Below, one piece after another: positions 7,280 through 15,456 of a DNA stretch of 64,000 nucleotides (within the stretch, counting starts at the first letter, position 1; every line of letters begins with the position of its first letter). The stretch is from an uncultured Alistipes sp. (GTDB lineage: Bacteria; Bacteroidota; Bacteroidia; Bacteroidales; Rikenellaceae). Below the pieces are notes generated by a model. The model ran no database searches. It saw only the letters and a list, made by a program, of their open reading frames with translations, and was not told the DNA's origin. Both the position numbers and the translations under genes were made by a program. The stretch lies in the NCBI RefSeq assembly GCF_902388705.1, contig NZ_CABMQJ010000006.1, positions 62,001 through 126,000 of the forward strand. Direction: 5' to 3'.

Positions 7280-8098
7280 ATGGCAGAGGAAAAAACAGTC
7301 GCATTGGATTGCGACCAGTACGAAGATTTCAAGGAAGAGTTTATCAAGGCTTTCAAGGCCGAGATTGCAAAGACACAAGGCGGCGGCGATAATACAACCC
7401 TGATGCAGCGGATCGACGAAATAGCCCGTGTGCAGAATCTTTCGGCGGAGCAGATCACCAATTTTATCAACCGTATCGGGCAAATCGAGATTAAACCCGT
7501 GGTCGAGGTACAGCCGCCCGACATGACGGATATAAACAGGGCTTTCGGAAAGATCAACGTCAGCACGGAGATACTCGCCGAAGCGATGAAGCGGATAAAT
7601 GCCGAGGTAAAGGGTGCATTAAGCGACGAGAAGATCAAAAAGGCAGTACAGCTGTTCGTAAGCCGCGAGGTGGAGAAATACAAGGAGATGTTGGACAGCT
7701 ATTGGACGCGTATAGATAACACGTTAGATCATCTGTTGCAACGTATCCCTTACAATTACGATATTAACAAACGGTTGGTTCGGGCGTGTGTATGACTGGC
7801 TCTGACTGCCGGACTATCCGTTGCGGGGAATGTCTGGCAGGCCGTAAACAACCGCCAATACCGGGCGAACGATTGGAAATACCGATATATGCAAGCCGTT
7901 TGGCACGGGGAAGTACCGCTTATCAACGACCTCGATCGGGCATTTGACCAAGGCGAGAACAAGTATATTGGCATTATAAAGCAAGAGGTAAGGCAGTATG
8001 AAAAGGAGATTAAGGAACGCGGCGCGGCAATCGTAAACCAAGAGCGGACGAAGGCCGGGAAAGAGAAAACAGAGAAAACAACGGCCAAGAAAAAGTAG
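7280..8098 (+). CDS. Mobilisation accessory coiled-coil/TM protein, interrupted by in-frame TGA (7793-7795)
   Basis: 171 residues to TGA at 7793, then the same frame continues 100 residues to TAG at 8096: 'LALTAGLSVAGNVWQAVNNRQYRANDWKYRYMQ' is a membrane segment plus a motif seen at the C-terminus of such proteins, and it corresponds to 'VITGLTIITLATTLYAGYLF' of element B's homologue (19313). The N-terminal half is charged and helical. The stop falls just at the start of the membrane segment. It follows the relaxase by 3 bp. Nonsense mutation or recoded UGA. Confidence 0.6.
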
Positions 8099-8106
8099 GA
8101 TAAACA

Positions 8107-8152
8107 GAACGGGGGCTTGCGAGATTGTCAGTGATCTCGCAAGCCCCCGTTC
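8107..8152. terminator. Bidirectional terminator-like hairpin
   Basis: Perfect 19-bp inverted repeat: arms 8107-8125 and 8134-8152 around an 8-nt loop, between the end of the mobilisation genes and the convergent HEPN gene. No strong U tract on either side. Confidence 0.6.
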
Positions 8153-8170
8153 GTTCAAATGATTGACTGC

Positions 8171-9148
8171 TTATTGCTGTTCGCTCAACTCTTTATAAAG
8201 CTCCAGCCGCAGGCCGCAGTAGTTTTCGATGATATGGCCCATTTTTTCGACACGTTGCAGGTGCATTTCCAATTCCTGCGGCGCAACATCGAAACAAATA
8301 TCATAGCGAGCCTTTACCAGAAAACTCTTCAGGCGCGGCAGCGTGAAGATATTTTCGATATGGTTATCGTCGAAAACCAACATCAGTTGCGTCGAGAGCG
8401 TCCGCATCCGTTCGTGCATCACGACCAGATCGTGAATATCGAACTCCAGCCCGTGATAAACATAATAGAGCGTATGATAAAAGTAGACTGTAGCCTGCGC
8501 CATGAACAAGGCCGCCAGACGCATATTGCGGCTTTCGCTGAAGGCGTCCTGCGCCTGTTCGATCAATTCGTTGCCCAGCATCCGGAAAGTATCGAAATGA
8601 AATTTGGCATCCGCATAGGCTGTGGCAAAGTTGATCGGGTGTTTCGGGTGGCGGAAATGGTAGTGGTCGCTGCAATAGAGCAATTCGCCCTCGGAGTGGG
8701 CAAAGTAGAGGAACGGTGTTTTATTCGACTCGACATAGTTCAAAGGCATAATGTAGAGATTGATATAGGTGATCTCGCGCCTGCTGTACGGCACTTTGTA
8801 ACGCAGGATGCGTTTTGCCTGAATCCAATCGTATTCGGGCGTTTCCCGCACGACCATCAGCAGGTCATAGGCCATGGCGTCGCTATGGCGTGTGCCGCCG
8901 ACCAATTTCCCGAACAGCAGGATATATTCGGGATCGAAATAGCCGTCCGTCAGGCAATTCACAATTTGGGCGGCTTCGGCAGGATCGTAAAGTCGTTCGG
9001 CGGGCTGTTCGGGTTGCGGTTCTGGCTTTGGAGCGAGTTGCCCGGTCGGCTGTTCCGGAGAGGGTACGGGCTGTTGTTCGGCTTGGGTGTTTTCGGGGGT
9101 TATGCGTTGCGCAGATTGTTCTTGCACAGGGTTTTGATTCGTTTCCAT
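8171..9148 (-). CDS. Fused nucleotidyltransferase-like (MNT) and HEPN domain protein
   Basis: 325 residues. The first 60 are Pro/Gln/Glu-rich and likely disordered. Residues about 75-125 look like a nucleotidyltransferase fold ('EYILLFGKLVGG...SDAMAYDLLMVVRE'), but the usual G-S and SDxD motif is altered, so catalysis is doubtful. The C-terminal half ('FHFDTFRMLGNELIEQAQDAF', 'LAALFMAQATVYFYHTLYYVYHG', 'HDLVVMHERMR') is an all-helical HEPN domain. MNT and HEPN pairs are known as toxin-antitoxin modules; single-chain versions of this length are common on Bacteroidales mobile elements. It is transcribed away from the STAND gene across a repeat-rich intergenic region. Confidence 0.75.
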   Translation of the reverse strand: METNQNPVQEQSAQRITPENTQAEQQPVPSPEQPTGQLAPKPEPQPEQPAERLYDPAEAAQIVNCLTDGYFDPEYILLFGKLVGGTRHSDAMAYDLLMVVRETPEYDWIQAKRILRYKVPYSRREITYINLYIMPLNYVESNKTPFLYFAHSEGELLYCSDHYHFRHPKHPINFATAYADAKFHFDTFRMLGNELIEQAQDAFSESRNMRLAALFMAQATVYFYHTLYYVYHGLEFDIHDLVVMHERMRTLSTQLMLVFDDNHIENIFTLPRLKSFLVKARYDICFDVAPQELEMHLQRVEKMGHIIENYCGLRLELYKELSEQQ

Positions 9149-9340
9149 TTGATTGATTGTTTAAAATTTGACATAATGAGGGCTGTCCTTATCGTGCGCA
9201 ACGCACAACAAAGAGAATAGAGATTTGATTAGCAGTTACTTGCTAATCCGGCGGGTGAAAATGGAAACGAATTGAGAGGTTGCACGGCGGGAACCGCCTG
9301 CGGCTGGCCTTGCGGCGTGTCTGTACTGGAGTACGGACGA

Positions 9341-9520
9341 TGTGTAGTGTTCGCATATAAAAACAAAAAATGTGCAGCTGCGAACACTACACAATCTCCC
9401 TTTTACAGGCTACTGCAAGGTGCCGTTCACGGGATTGCTCCCCAACAGCTCTGCACACATTTTTAGCGGTATACTTACAGTACACCCTATAAAAGGTCAA
9501 TCAATCATGTAGTATTCGCA
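9341..9520. promoter_or_regulatory. Three copies of a TGTAGTRTTCGCA motif between divergent genes
   Basis: TGTGTAGTGTTCGCA (9341-9355) and its exact inverse TGCGAACACTACACA (9379-9393) form a 15-bp inverted repeat with a 23-nt spacer; a third copy, TGTAGTATTCGCA, is at 9508-9520. They lie in the 444-bp gap between the HEPN gene and the STAND gene. Likely operators or a structured control element. The remainder of this gap (9149-9592) shows no coding sequence; it is AT-rich near the STAND start. Confidence 0.55.
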
Positions 9521-9592
9521 AATACAAAAATAGTAATTATTTTGGAATTTTAAGAATTTACAATTAATTTAGTATAATAATCTATTCTTTTT

Positions 9593-12514
9593 ATGATTAA
9601 AACCATTGATTTGCATGATAGAAAACAGGAGAACTGTAGAGTTATGATTTGTCAGCTATGTTCTGAAGAATATAATTGGCAAGATCGATCGGGACTCCTT
9701 TTTTTACAAAATAATGCACGAATAACAGATAAGATATCTGAATTATTAAGAATCGCAAAACATCACTCAGTTGACTTAGTTATATTTCCGGAATTATCAA
9801 TTCCAGAGGCGCTAATTGGAAAAATTCAAGAATGGTCTAGAAACCAAGGGACTTTAGTTGTAGGTGGAAGCCACTATTATACAGATAATAATAATCATTA
9901 TATACAAAGATGTCCTATAATAATTAAAGGTGATGTATTTTTTATCAACAAACTGACACCATCTCCGTATGAAATTTCGCCAATACAGGGAGAAGGACTG
10001 ACCCCAGGCAAAGAAATTATAAAGTTCACGAATACGTTTATTGGAAATTTTGCAGTTTTGATATGTGCTGATTATCTGAATGATCAGATCAAAACTCAAT
10101 TGAATTTAAACGAATTAGATATATTATGTGTCCCTGCATATCAGAATAAATCTAATATATACTATAATAGGATGCAAAGCGAATGTGAAACATCTTTACA
10201 GGGTATATATATACTATATTCTAATTTTTTGGGTAAAAAAAGTGATGGGAGTTCAGCCGTATTTGGTGTTATGGATAAAATTTTCACGGAAAAACTAAAA
10301 GCCTCACATTTATCTGATCTTCAACCTTCAAATAAAACACTTCAATTTTCAACAGAGACCGAATATATAATTTCCGAATTAGATTTACACACCAAAAGAC
10401 CATTTAGAAATCGAAATATAGGCACAAAACCCAATATAAAATTTATATCATCTAATAACCAAATTAAATCAAAAGACCTAGCTTTTATCCAAAAAGTAGC
10501 CCATGATGACGAACGATATAAGCGCATAGAAGATTTATATGTTCCTCCTGTAGAGTATGATGAAATAACAGAAACTCTTAAAGAAAAAAATATTGTTTTT
10601 ATCATTGGAGATCCCGGGATCGGCAAAACCTACACTGCAGTTCAATTACTCAAAACATATTACAATCAAGGGTTTGAGCCTATTTGGTTTGCAGGGTTAG
10701 AAAAAGAAGAGAGAGAAATTCAAAGTAAAGTTTTAAGTGACTATACGCCCTGCGACAATCAAATTGTATATTTTGAAGATCCTTTTGGTAGAACTGTATT
10801 CGAACGACGCGATAGTTTATTCCAGATTTTCTCACCATTAATGGATAAACTTGCCACGCTTAATAGCAAGGTGATTATCACGTCGCGCACCGAAATTTTT
10901 GAGAATTTTTCCGGAGAAAGTTTACTAGAAGATGAAATTCTATCGATAAAGCATTTACTAAACATTAGTAAACCATCATATGACTCACAAAAATTACGAG
11001 AAATATTTGATAAATTGGCAAGTATTATATGTGAATGGTACGATAATAAAGAATTTAGAAACATTGTATATCAAGCAATTGACTCCAACCAATTAACAAC
11101 TCCTCTTTCAATACGAGACTTTATATACATATCAAAAGATATTAAAGATAAATCCCAATTAATTACCTTTTTAAAACATCGACAAAAAGAGGTTGTAAAA
11201 ACATTTCAATTTGAATTATTACAGACCTCATACATAACAAAACTTGTCCTAAATTTGATATTTTTCTCTGGTGTAAAGGGTAAAGCATTTTTATCAACGT
11301 TATTTATTGATGTTTGTTCAAAATTACAACATCGCATAGGGTCAACAAATTATTCATTTAATGTCGAAATAAGAAGTCAAATAGGATACCGCGTAGAGCA
11401 ATTTGGCTCTATTGCATCTGCGTATAAATTTATACATCCTATTTATGAAGAAGCGATAGAACAATTAATACGCCGCGATAAAGATTTCAATCAGATAGCC
11501 AAAACTACTATTGAATGTTTGGCAAAAATTGATCTAAAAATAGCATATGCAATAATCAACCGTAATATTAATAAATATCCAGAACTAGCATTACTTTTAT
11601 TTCAACAAATCTTAGGAACTGATGTAGGGCAAATAAATATTAGCATGAGAGTAACCTTATGCTCCAAATTAATCGTAGCTTACTATAAGACAAAAAATTA
11701 TGAATTTTTTGAAATATCTAAACAATATTATACCATTAATGAACTAGTAAATTCCTTAAATACCAGTTTTGATGGTTGGAAAAATTTACAACAAAAAATT
11801 CATTTATGCATTTTATTTAGAAACAATGCCCCTTCTGAGTTTGATACATCAATAATCCATTCTATTAATTGGGAATATATTTTCAGCCATCCAAATGATG
11901 AATACTTAAGCCCTAATAAAATAATCAACGTATTAGATATTATTCATACGCTAAAGAAATCTACAGTCCAAACTTTCATATCATCCAAAGGCAATCAGTC
12001 AATATTACGAGCCTACATTCTATCAAATAAGAGGGAAAGACATCGGCTAATTAACTTAATAAAGAGTACATCTCTCGAATCACAATTTTATGATTATGAA
12101 TCTATCTTAGAGAAACTAGATAATGAGAAATTATCTAAAACTAAATTAATTGAGAAAGTCCTCTATTCAAATAAAAAATACTATGGCAAGTTTATTATAG
12201 ATCAAGGCGCATCTATGGCAATTCGTCATCCATGGACAAATCTATTACCAATTGGTATTACAAAAGTTGTAGGTTCTTTTTCAGAAGGAACTGTCATAGG
12301 TGTATTTAATCAACATAACTCACTAATAGGCATAGGAATTACAGAATATTCATCAGCCCAAATGGAGCAGATTAAGTCCCATCATTCAGAGGAGTTTTTT
12401 GAATTAATTGGTTATTTTCATTCTTCTTGTGCAATTAGAAATAAATTTCTAAAAAGGTTTAGATCTAAATCCGAAGCTAGCAAATGGACCTACATAAATG
12501 AATCATGTAGCTAA
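9593..12514 (+). CDS. Nitrilase-nSTAND NTPase-PUA multidomain protein, candidate defence gene
   Basis: 973 residues, clearly AT-rich against its neighbours. Residues 10-280 form a carbon-nitrogen hydrolase domain with the full triad: Glu67 (VIFPELSIPE), Lys120 (FFINKLTPS), Cys158 (VLICADYLND). Residues 320-560 form a P-loop NTPase of the nSTAND3 kind: Walker A GDPGIGKT (339-346), Walker B-like IVYFEDPFGR (391-400) and VIITSRTEIF (427-436). Residues 560-850 are helical. Residues 863-941 (GKFIIDQGASMAI, NLLPIGITKVVGSFSEG, GIGITEYSS, ELIGY) match the PUA domain at the end of glutamate 5-kinase. STAND proteins usually couple a sensor to an effector; here hydrolase effector, STAND switch and PUA sensor are inferred. 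It is the cargo gene at the right end of element A. Confidence 0.8.
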   Translation: MIKTIDLHDRKQENCRVMICQLCSEEYNWQDRSGLLFLQNNARITDKISELLRIAKHHSVDLVIFPELSIPEALIGKIQEWSRNQGTLVVGGSHYYTDNNNHYIQRCPIIIKGDVFFINKLTPSPYEISPIQGEGLTPGKEIIKFTNTFIGNFAVLICADYLNDQIKTQLNLNELDILCVPAYQNKSNIYYNRMQSECETSLQGIYILYSNFLGKKSDGSSAVFGVMDKIFTEKLKASHLSDLQPSNKTLQFSTETEYIISELDLHTKRPFRNRNIGTKPNIKFISSNNQIKSKDLAFIQKVAHDDERYKRIEDLYVPPVEYDEITETLKEKNIVFIIGDPGIGKTYTAVQLLKTYYNQGFEPIWFAGLEKEEREIQSKVLSDYTPCDNQIVYFEDPFGRTVFERRDSLFQIFSPLMDKLATLNSKVIITSRTEIFENFSGESLLEDEILSIKHLLNISKPSYDSQKLREIFDKLASIICEWYDNKEFRNIVYQAIDSNQLTTPLSIRDFIYISKDIKDKSQLITFLKHRQKEVVKTFQFELLQTSYITKLVLNLIFFSGVKGKAFLSTLFIDVCSKLQHRIGSTNYSFNVEIRSQIGYRVEQFGSIASAYKFIHPIYEEAIEQLIRRDKDFNQIAKTTIECLAKIDLKIAYAIINRNINKYPELALLLFQQILGTDVGQINISMRVTLCSKLIVAYYKTKNYEFFEISKQYYTINELVNSLNTSFDGWKNLQQKIHLCILFRNNAPSEFDTSIIHSINWEYIFSHPNDEYLSPNKIINVLDIIHTLKKSTVQTFISSKGNQSILRAYILSNKRERHRLINLIKSTSLESQFYDYESILEKLDNEKLSKTKLIEKVLYSNKKYYGKFIIDQGASMAIRHPWTNLLPIGITKVVGSFSEGTVIGVFNQHNSLIGIGITEYSSAQMEQIKSHHSEEFFELIGYFHSSCAIRNKFLKRFRSKSEASKWTYINESCS

Positions 12515-12568
12515 TATCGTGCTGACTAAATGATATTTCGCTTTCTGATTAAATAATTGCTATTCTTT

Positions 12569-12584
12569 ACACCTTATTTACACC
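12569..12584. repeat. ACACC direct repeats, right arm sites of element A
   Basis: ACACC at 12569-12573 and 12580-12584, 11 bp apart, in the context TTTACACCTTATTTACACC. Counterpart of 3204/3215. Confidence 0.6.
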
Positions 12585-12596
12585 TCAATAAAATCA

Positions 12597-12630
12597 AAAT
12601 GCCTATTAATCAAGTGATTAATAGGCATTT
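12597..12630. terminator. Hairpin adjoining the att copy at 12634
   Basis: AAATGCCTATTAATCA (12597-12612) pairs perfectly with TGATTAATAGGCATTT (12615-12630). Same position relative to the att core as the hairpins at 3026 and 42406; may also end STAND-gene transcription. Confidence 0.65.
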
Positions 12631-12633
12631 CCC

Positions 12634-12647
12634 GTACCCGGAGCCGG
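12634..12647. other. Attachment site shared by elements A and B
   Basis: GTACCCGGAGCCGG, 14 bp identical to 42452-42465 at the 3' end of tRNA-Leu(CAA). It is the right end of element A and the left end of element B. The match stops at the next base on each side. Confidence 0.75.
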
Positions 12648-12775
12648 TTTTGAAGCGTCGAAAGATGCCGAATTATATAAAACCGGAAATACACTATAAT
12701 AATCTATATATCAATATATAACGATTGTTTTTGTTTGGATTGATTTGAATGCAATTTTGATAGTTTTGGCAAAAT

Positions 12776-12793
12776 GCGGACACAACGCGGACA
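12776..12793. repeat. GCGGACA direct repeats, left arm sites of element B
   Basis: GCGGACA at 12776-12782 and 12787-12793, 11 bp apart, in AATGCGGACACAACGCGGACA. The right-end pair at 42375/42386 differs only in the 4-bp spacer and outer flank. Confidence 0.65.
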
Positions 12794-12823
12794 CACAAAG
12801 TTGCGTTTATCCTAAAATTGACT

Positions 12824-12831
12824 TACCTTTG
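12824..12831 (+). promoter_or_regulatory. -7 box TACCTTTG of the element B integrase
   Basis: TTG at 12801-12803 and TACCTTTG at 12824-12831 (20-bp spacing) fit the Bacteroidetes promoter; the integrase ATG is 20 bp downstream at 12852. Confidence 0.6.
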
Positions 12832-12851
12832 GGATAGGCAATTTCAAGGCT

Positions 12852-14252
12852 ATGGCACAAACAAACTACTATCTCGGAAAAACGACCAACAGCGCAGGTG
12901 AATCGGAAATCAATTTACGGCTTTACGTGTCGCGCGATATTCGGCTGCGCATCGGCTCCGGAATCTGGCTCGACCGAAAACGCTGGGGCAAGAAGAACGA
13001 CATTAACATTCCGATCATACAAGGAGAAGAACGCGAACTGCTTTTAGAGAAACGGAATAAGCTGAAAGCTCTAACCGATGTATTGGAACAAGAAATCAAC
13101 ACCAGCACAGATAAAACCGCGATAACCCGTGAATATCTCGAAAAGATCGTCAAAAGATTTCACAAGCCGATGAAAGCGAAACGGGAGTTTGAAAAATCTT
13201 TTTTCGATGTCATCGACACTTATCTTGCAGCACACAAGCTATCCGAGAATCGCCTGAAGAATTTCCGGGTATTAGCACGCTGCCTACACCGTTTCGAGTT
13301 ATACAAGAGAAAAGACGGCAGCCGAGGATTTACACTTTCATTTGCCAATCTGACACCGGAACTGCTAAGGCAAATCGAGGACTTTCTACTGGACGAAAAG
13401 TCCGTCTTCCTGCAATATCCCGAAATATACGAGCAATATCCCTATTCGGCGAAGGTTGCAGTTAAGACGCCCAAACGGAAGCGTCCGCCCACGCTCGATG
13501 AAAAAGGCAACGAGGTACCGAAAGGGATGCCGAAATCCCGCGGGCAGAACACGGTGGCCGATATGCTGACCCGTTTTCGGGCATTTGTCCTTTGGGCTAT
13601 CGACAACGGCTATACGGCCAACAATCCATTTCGGCATTTTTCAATCGGGGAGATTGTGTATGGAACGCCGATTTATATAAGCAATGAAGAGAGAACCCAA
13701 CTGCTCGAAACCGACCTGTCCGATGACAAAGAGGTGGAAACCCAGCGGGATATTTTCGTATTTCAATGCCTCGTCGGTTGCCGCGTGAGCGACCTCTACA
13801 AAATGACCTACCGCAGTATCATTAACGAAGCTGTCGAGTATATACCACGCAAGACGAAAGAGGATCGCCCGATTACCGTCCGCGTTCCACTCAATGATAC
13901 CGCGATGAAACTGATTGCCAAGTATCAGGATTATAGCCGTGATACCTTGTTTCCATTCAACACAGAACAGGACTACAACCGCAAAATCAAAGAGGCGTTC
14001 CGGCGTGCCGGGTTGGATCGCACCGTAACGGTACTCGACCAGCAGACCCGGCAGGAGGTTCAGCGGCCGTTATACGAGGTGGCATCTTCGCACATGGCGC
14101 GGCGTACCTTTATCGGCAATATCTACAAGAAAGTGAAAGACCCGAACCTTGTCGGGGCATTGAGTGGTCACAAAGAGGGCAGCAAGGCTTTCGCCCGCTA
14201 CCGCACGATTGACGACGACATGAAAAAGGAGCTGATCGGTTTTCTCGATTAA
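12852..14252 (+). CDS. Tyrosine recombinase/integrase of element B
   Basis: 466 residues, of the longer Bacteroidetes phage-integrase type with an N-terminal arm-binding domain (about 1-90), SAM-like domain (about 112-255, with a Lys/Arg-rich insertion near 205-232) and catalytic domain. Catalytic residues: Arg311 (VGCRVSDLY), His414-xx-Arg417 (SSHMARRTF), His440 (LSGHKEG) and Tyr450 (FARYRTID). Only distantly similar to the element A integrase, in line with their different arm-site sequences despite use of the same tRNA target. Confidence 0.92.
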   Translation: MAQTNYYLGKTTNSAGESEINLRLYVSRDIRLRIGSGIWLDRKRWGKKNDINIPIIQGEERELLLEKRNKLKALTDVLEQEINTSTDKTAITREYLEKIVKRFHKPMKAKREFEKSFFDVIDTYLAAHKLSENRLKNFRVLARCLHRFELYKRKDGSRGFTLSFANLTPELLRQIEDFLLDEKSVFLQYPEIYEQYPYSAKVAVKTPKRKRPPTLDEKGNEVPKGMPKSRGQNTVADMLTRFRAFVLWAIDNGYTANNPFRHFSIGEIVYGTPIYISNEERTQLLETDLSDDKEVETQRDIFVFQCLVGCRVSDLYKMTYRSIINEAVEYIPRKTKEDRPITVRVPLNDTAMKLIAKYQDYSRDTLFPFNTEQDYNRKIKEAFRRAGLDRTVTVLDQQTRQEVQRPLYEVASSHMARRTFIGNIYKKVKDPNLVGALSGHKEGSKAFARYRTIDDDMKKELIGFLD

Positions 14253-14266
14253 AATACTATCTTTGT

Positions 14267-15010
14267 ATGGGTATGGATGAGAAGAAGATAAGCAACAGTC
14301 AAATTATTCCGCTGGCGATTGTAACTGTCGTCAGCCTGATGGTTGCTACGCTTATACGCCTTATCACACTTGCCAGCGGCGCGGACAGCGGCACGGCAAA
14401 TCTCGTGTTCGTGATCGTCATGGGAGCCTGCGTCGTCTTATATCTGGTAGTTTGGGCCATTGTGGGAGAATCCTTTATTCCGTGGATTATGAAGAAATTC
14501 ACGAAGACAGAAACCGCTGCCCCAACAGCGGACAACACTCCGGTTTTACCGGCAACCGAAGAGCCGTCGGAACCGGCTATGCCGACCATCGCAGCGATTA
14601 AGGAAAAGGCCGAGATGCAATATGCCGCAAAGAGAGCGGAGAAACTACGCATCTTTCACGAATACACCCACATGGTCGTCGGGCCATACGTTTCCGCCGA
14701 GGGATTGGAGTTGTTGTGCGACTGCATTGCGCGATATGCCCAGGAAGAAACGCTGCCGGATGACCTTACGCCGATCCGCACCGAGAAACTATCGAATTTC
14801 GATCTGTTTCACTTCGGGTGGAATATGGCCGAGTATTTCGGTATCGGCAGAAAATACGAGGTCGTACCGTGGTTGCAGAAGGTCTTTACCAATCTGAAAG
14901 AATTGGAACCGTCTTATATCAAAGGAAAACTATACACGTCGGAAACAAAGCGATATATCATTCCGAACACGAATAATATACCCGCATATCTGGCAGGATT
15001 GAAAGGCTAA
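14267..15010 (+). CDS. Mobile-element membrane protein of unknown function
   Basis: 247 residues (or 245 from the second ATG at 14273). Two membrane segments: 'IIPLAIVTVVSLMVATLIRLITLA' region (about 13-37) and 'LVFVIVMGACVVLYLVVWAIVG' (about 46-67). A Pro/Thr/Glu-rich linker (about 82-108) leads to a soluble domain ('EKLRIFHEYTHMVVGPYVSAEGLELLCDCI', 'LSNFDLFHFGWNMAEYFG'). Proteins of this kind are found next to integrases in Bacteroidales elements; role unknown. A TATCTTTG box ends 2 bp before the first ATG, so the mRNA would be almost leaderless. Confidence 0.65.
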   Translation: MGMDEKKISNSQIIPLAIVTVVSLMVATLIRLITLASGADSGTANLVFVIVMGACVVLYLVVWAIVGESFIPWIMKKFTKTETAAPTADNTPVLPATEEPSEPAMPTIAAIKEKAEMQYAAKRAEKLRIFHEYTHMVVGPYVSAEGLELLCDCIARYAQEETLPDDLTPIRTEKLSNFDLFHFGWNMAEYFGIGRKYEVVPWLQKVFTNLKELEPSYIKGKLYTSETKRYIIPNTNNIPAYLAGLKG

Positions 15011-15032
15011 AAGCCCTATTTTAGAGATAAAC

Positions 15033-15082
15033 GAGGGATTTTAGGGAGATTCAAAGTGATTTTGGACTCCCTGAAATCCCTC
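15033..15082 (+). terminator. Hairpin terminator after the membrane protein
   Basis: Arms 15033-15048 and 15067-15082 pair over 16 positions with one mismatch and are followed by ATTTTCTTT. Ends transcription of 14267-15010 or attenuates the HTH/helicase genes. Confidence 0.6.
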
Positions 15083-15108
15083 ATTTTCTTTGCCCCTGTT
15101 CCAATCGG

Positions 15109-15456
15109 ATGGAACAAAACGAATCTATGTATAACCTTAAAAATTCGATTATGAGTTTTAGAGAATTATTGGAATCCGGGGTGAATGTCAGCGTTACAGT
15201 CAAGTTGGACGATTTACGCACAATCTTCAAAGAGGCGGCAGGCGGATTACGCCTCGCGCCTGATGAGCCGCCGGCCGAAGAGTTCCTCTCGCGCAAAGAG
15301 GTGTTGGCCGTTCTTAAAATCGACTCTTCCACGCTTTGGTGCTGGGAGAAAACCGGGTACATCAAATCGTGTCCGTTCGGCGGTCGCAAACGTTACCGGC
15401 GCGAGGAGGTCGAGGCGATCCGCACAGGCAGAAAAGGGGGACGCGATGGGCGCTAA
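15109..15456 (+). CDS. Helix-turn-helix (excisionase/MerR-like) protein of element B
   Basis: 115 residues; internal ATGs at 15127 and 15151 are alternative starts. The C-terminal HTH is 'FLSRKEVLAVLKIDSSTLWCWEKTGYIKSCPFGGRKRYRREEVEAI', a DNA-binding wing typical of Xis-like and MerR-like element proteins. It overlaps the helicase start by 11 bp, so the two are translationally coupled. Counterpart of the TGA-interrupted gene at 5330, but only in role and position. Confidence 0.75.
   Translation: MEQNESMYNLKNSIMSFRELLESGVNVSVTVKLDDLRTIFKEAAGGLRLAPDEPPAEEFLSRKEVLAVLKIDSSTLWCWEKTGYIKSCPFGGRKRYRREEVEAIRTGRKGGRDGR

Larger units (their letters stand above)
3068..12647. mobile_element. Element A: integrative mobilisable element, about 9.6 kb, at tRNA-Leu(CAA) site
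   Basis: Bounded by direct att copies (3068-3084 and 12634-12647) and by ACACC pairs spaced 11 bp near each end (3204/3215 and 12569/12580). Backbone: tyrosine integrase, two small proteins, HTH protein, oriT-like block, MobC-type protein, relaxase, coiled-coil accessory protein. Cargo: fused nucleotidyltransferase-HEPN gene and a nitrilase-STAND-PUA gene. No transfer (mating-pair) genes are present, so it would need a helper. Three backbone genes contain an in-frame TGA. Confidence 0.8.

Noticed and set aside
8159..9220. 353-residue plus-strand frame
   Set aside because: Antisense to the MNT-HEPN gene; translation has no domain while the minus strand does.
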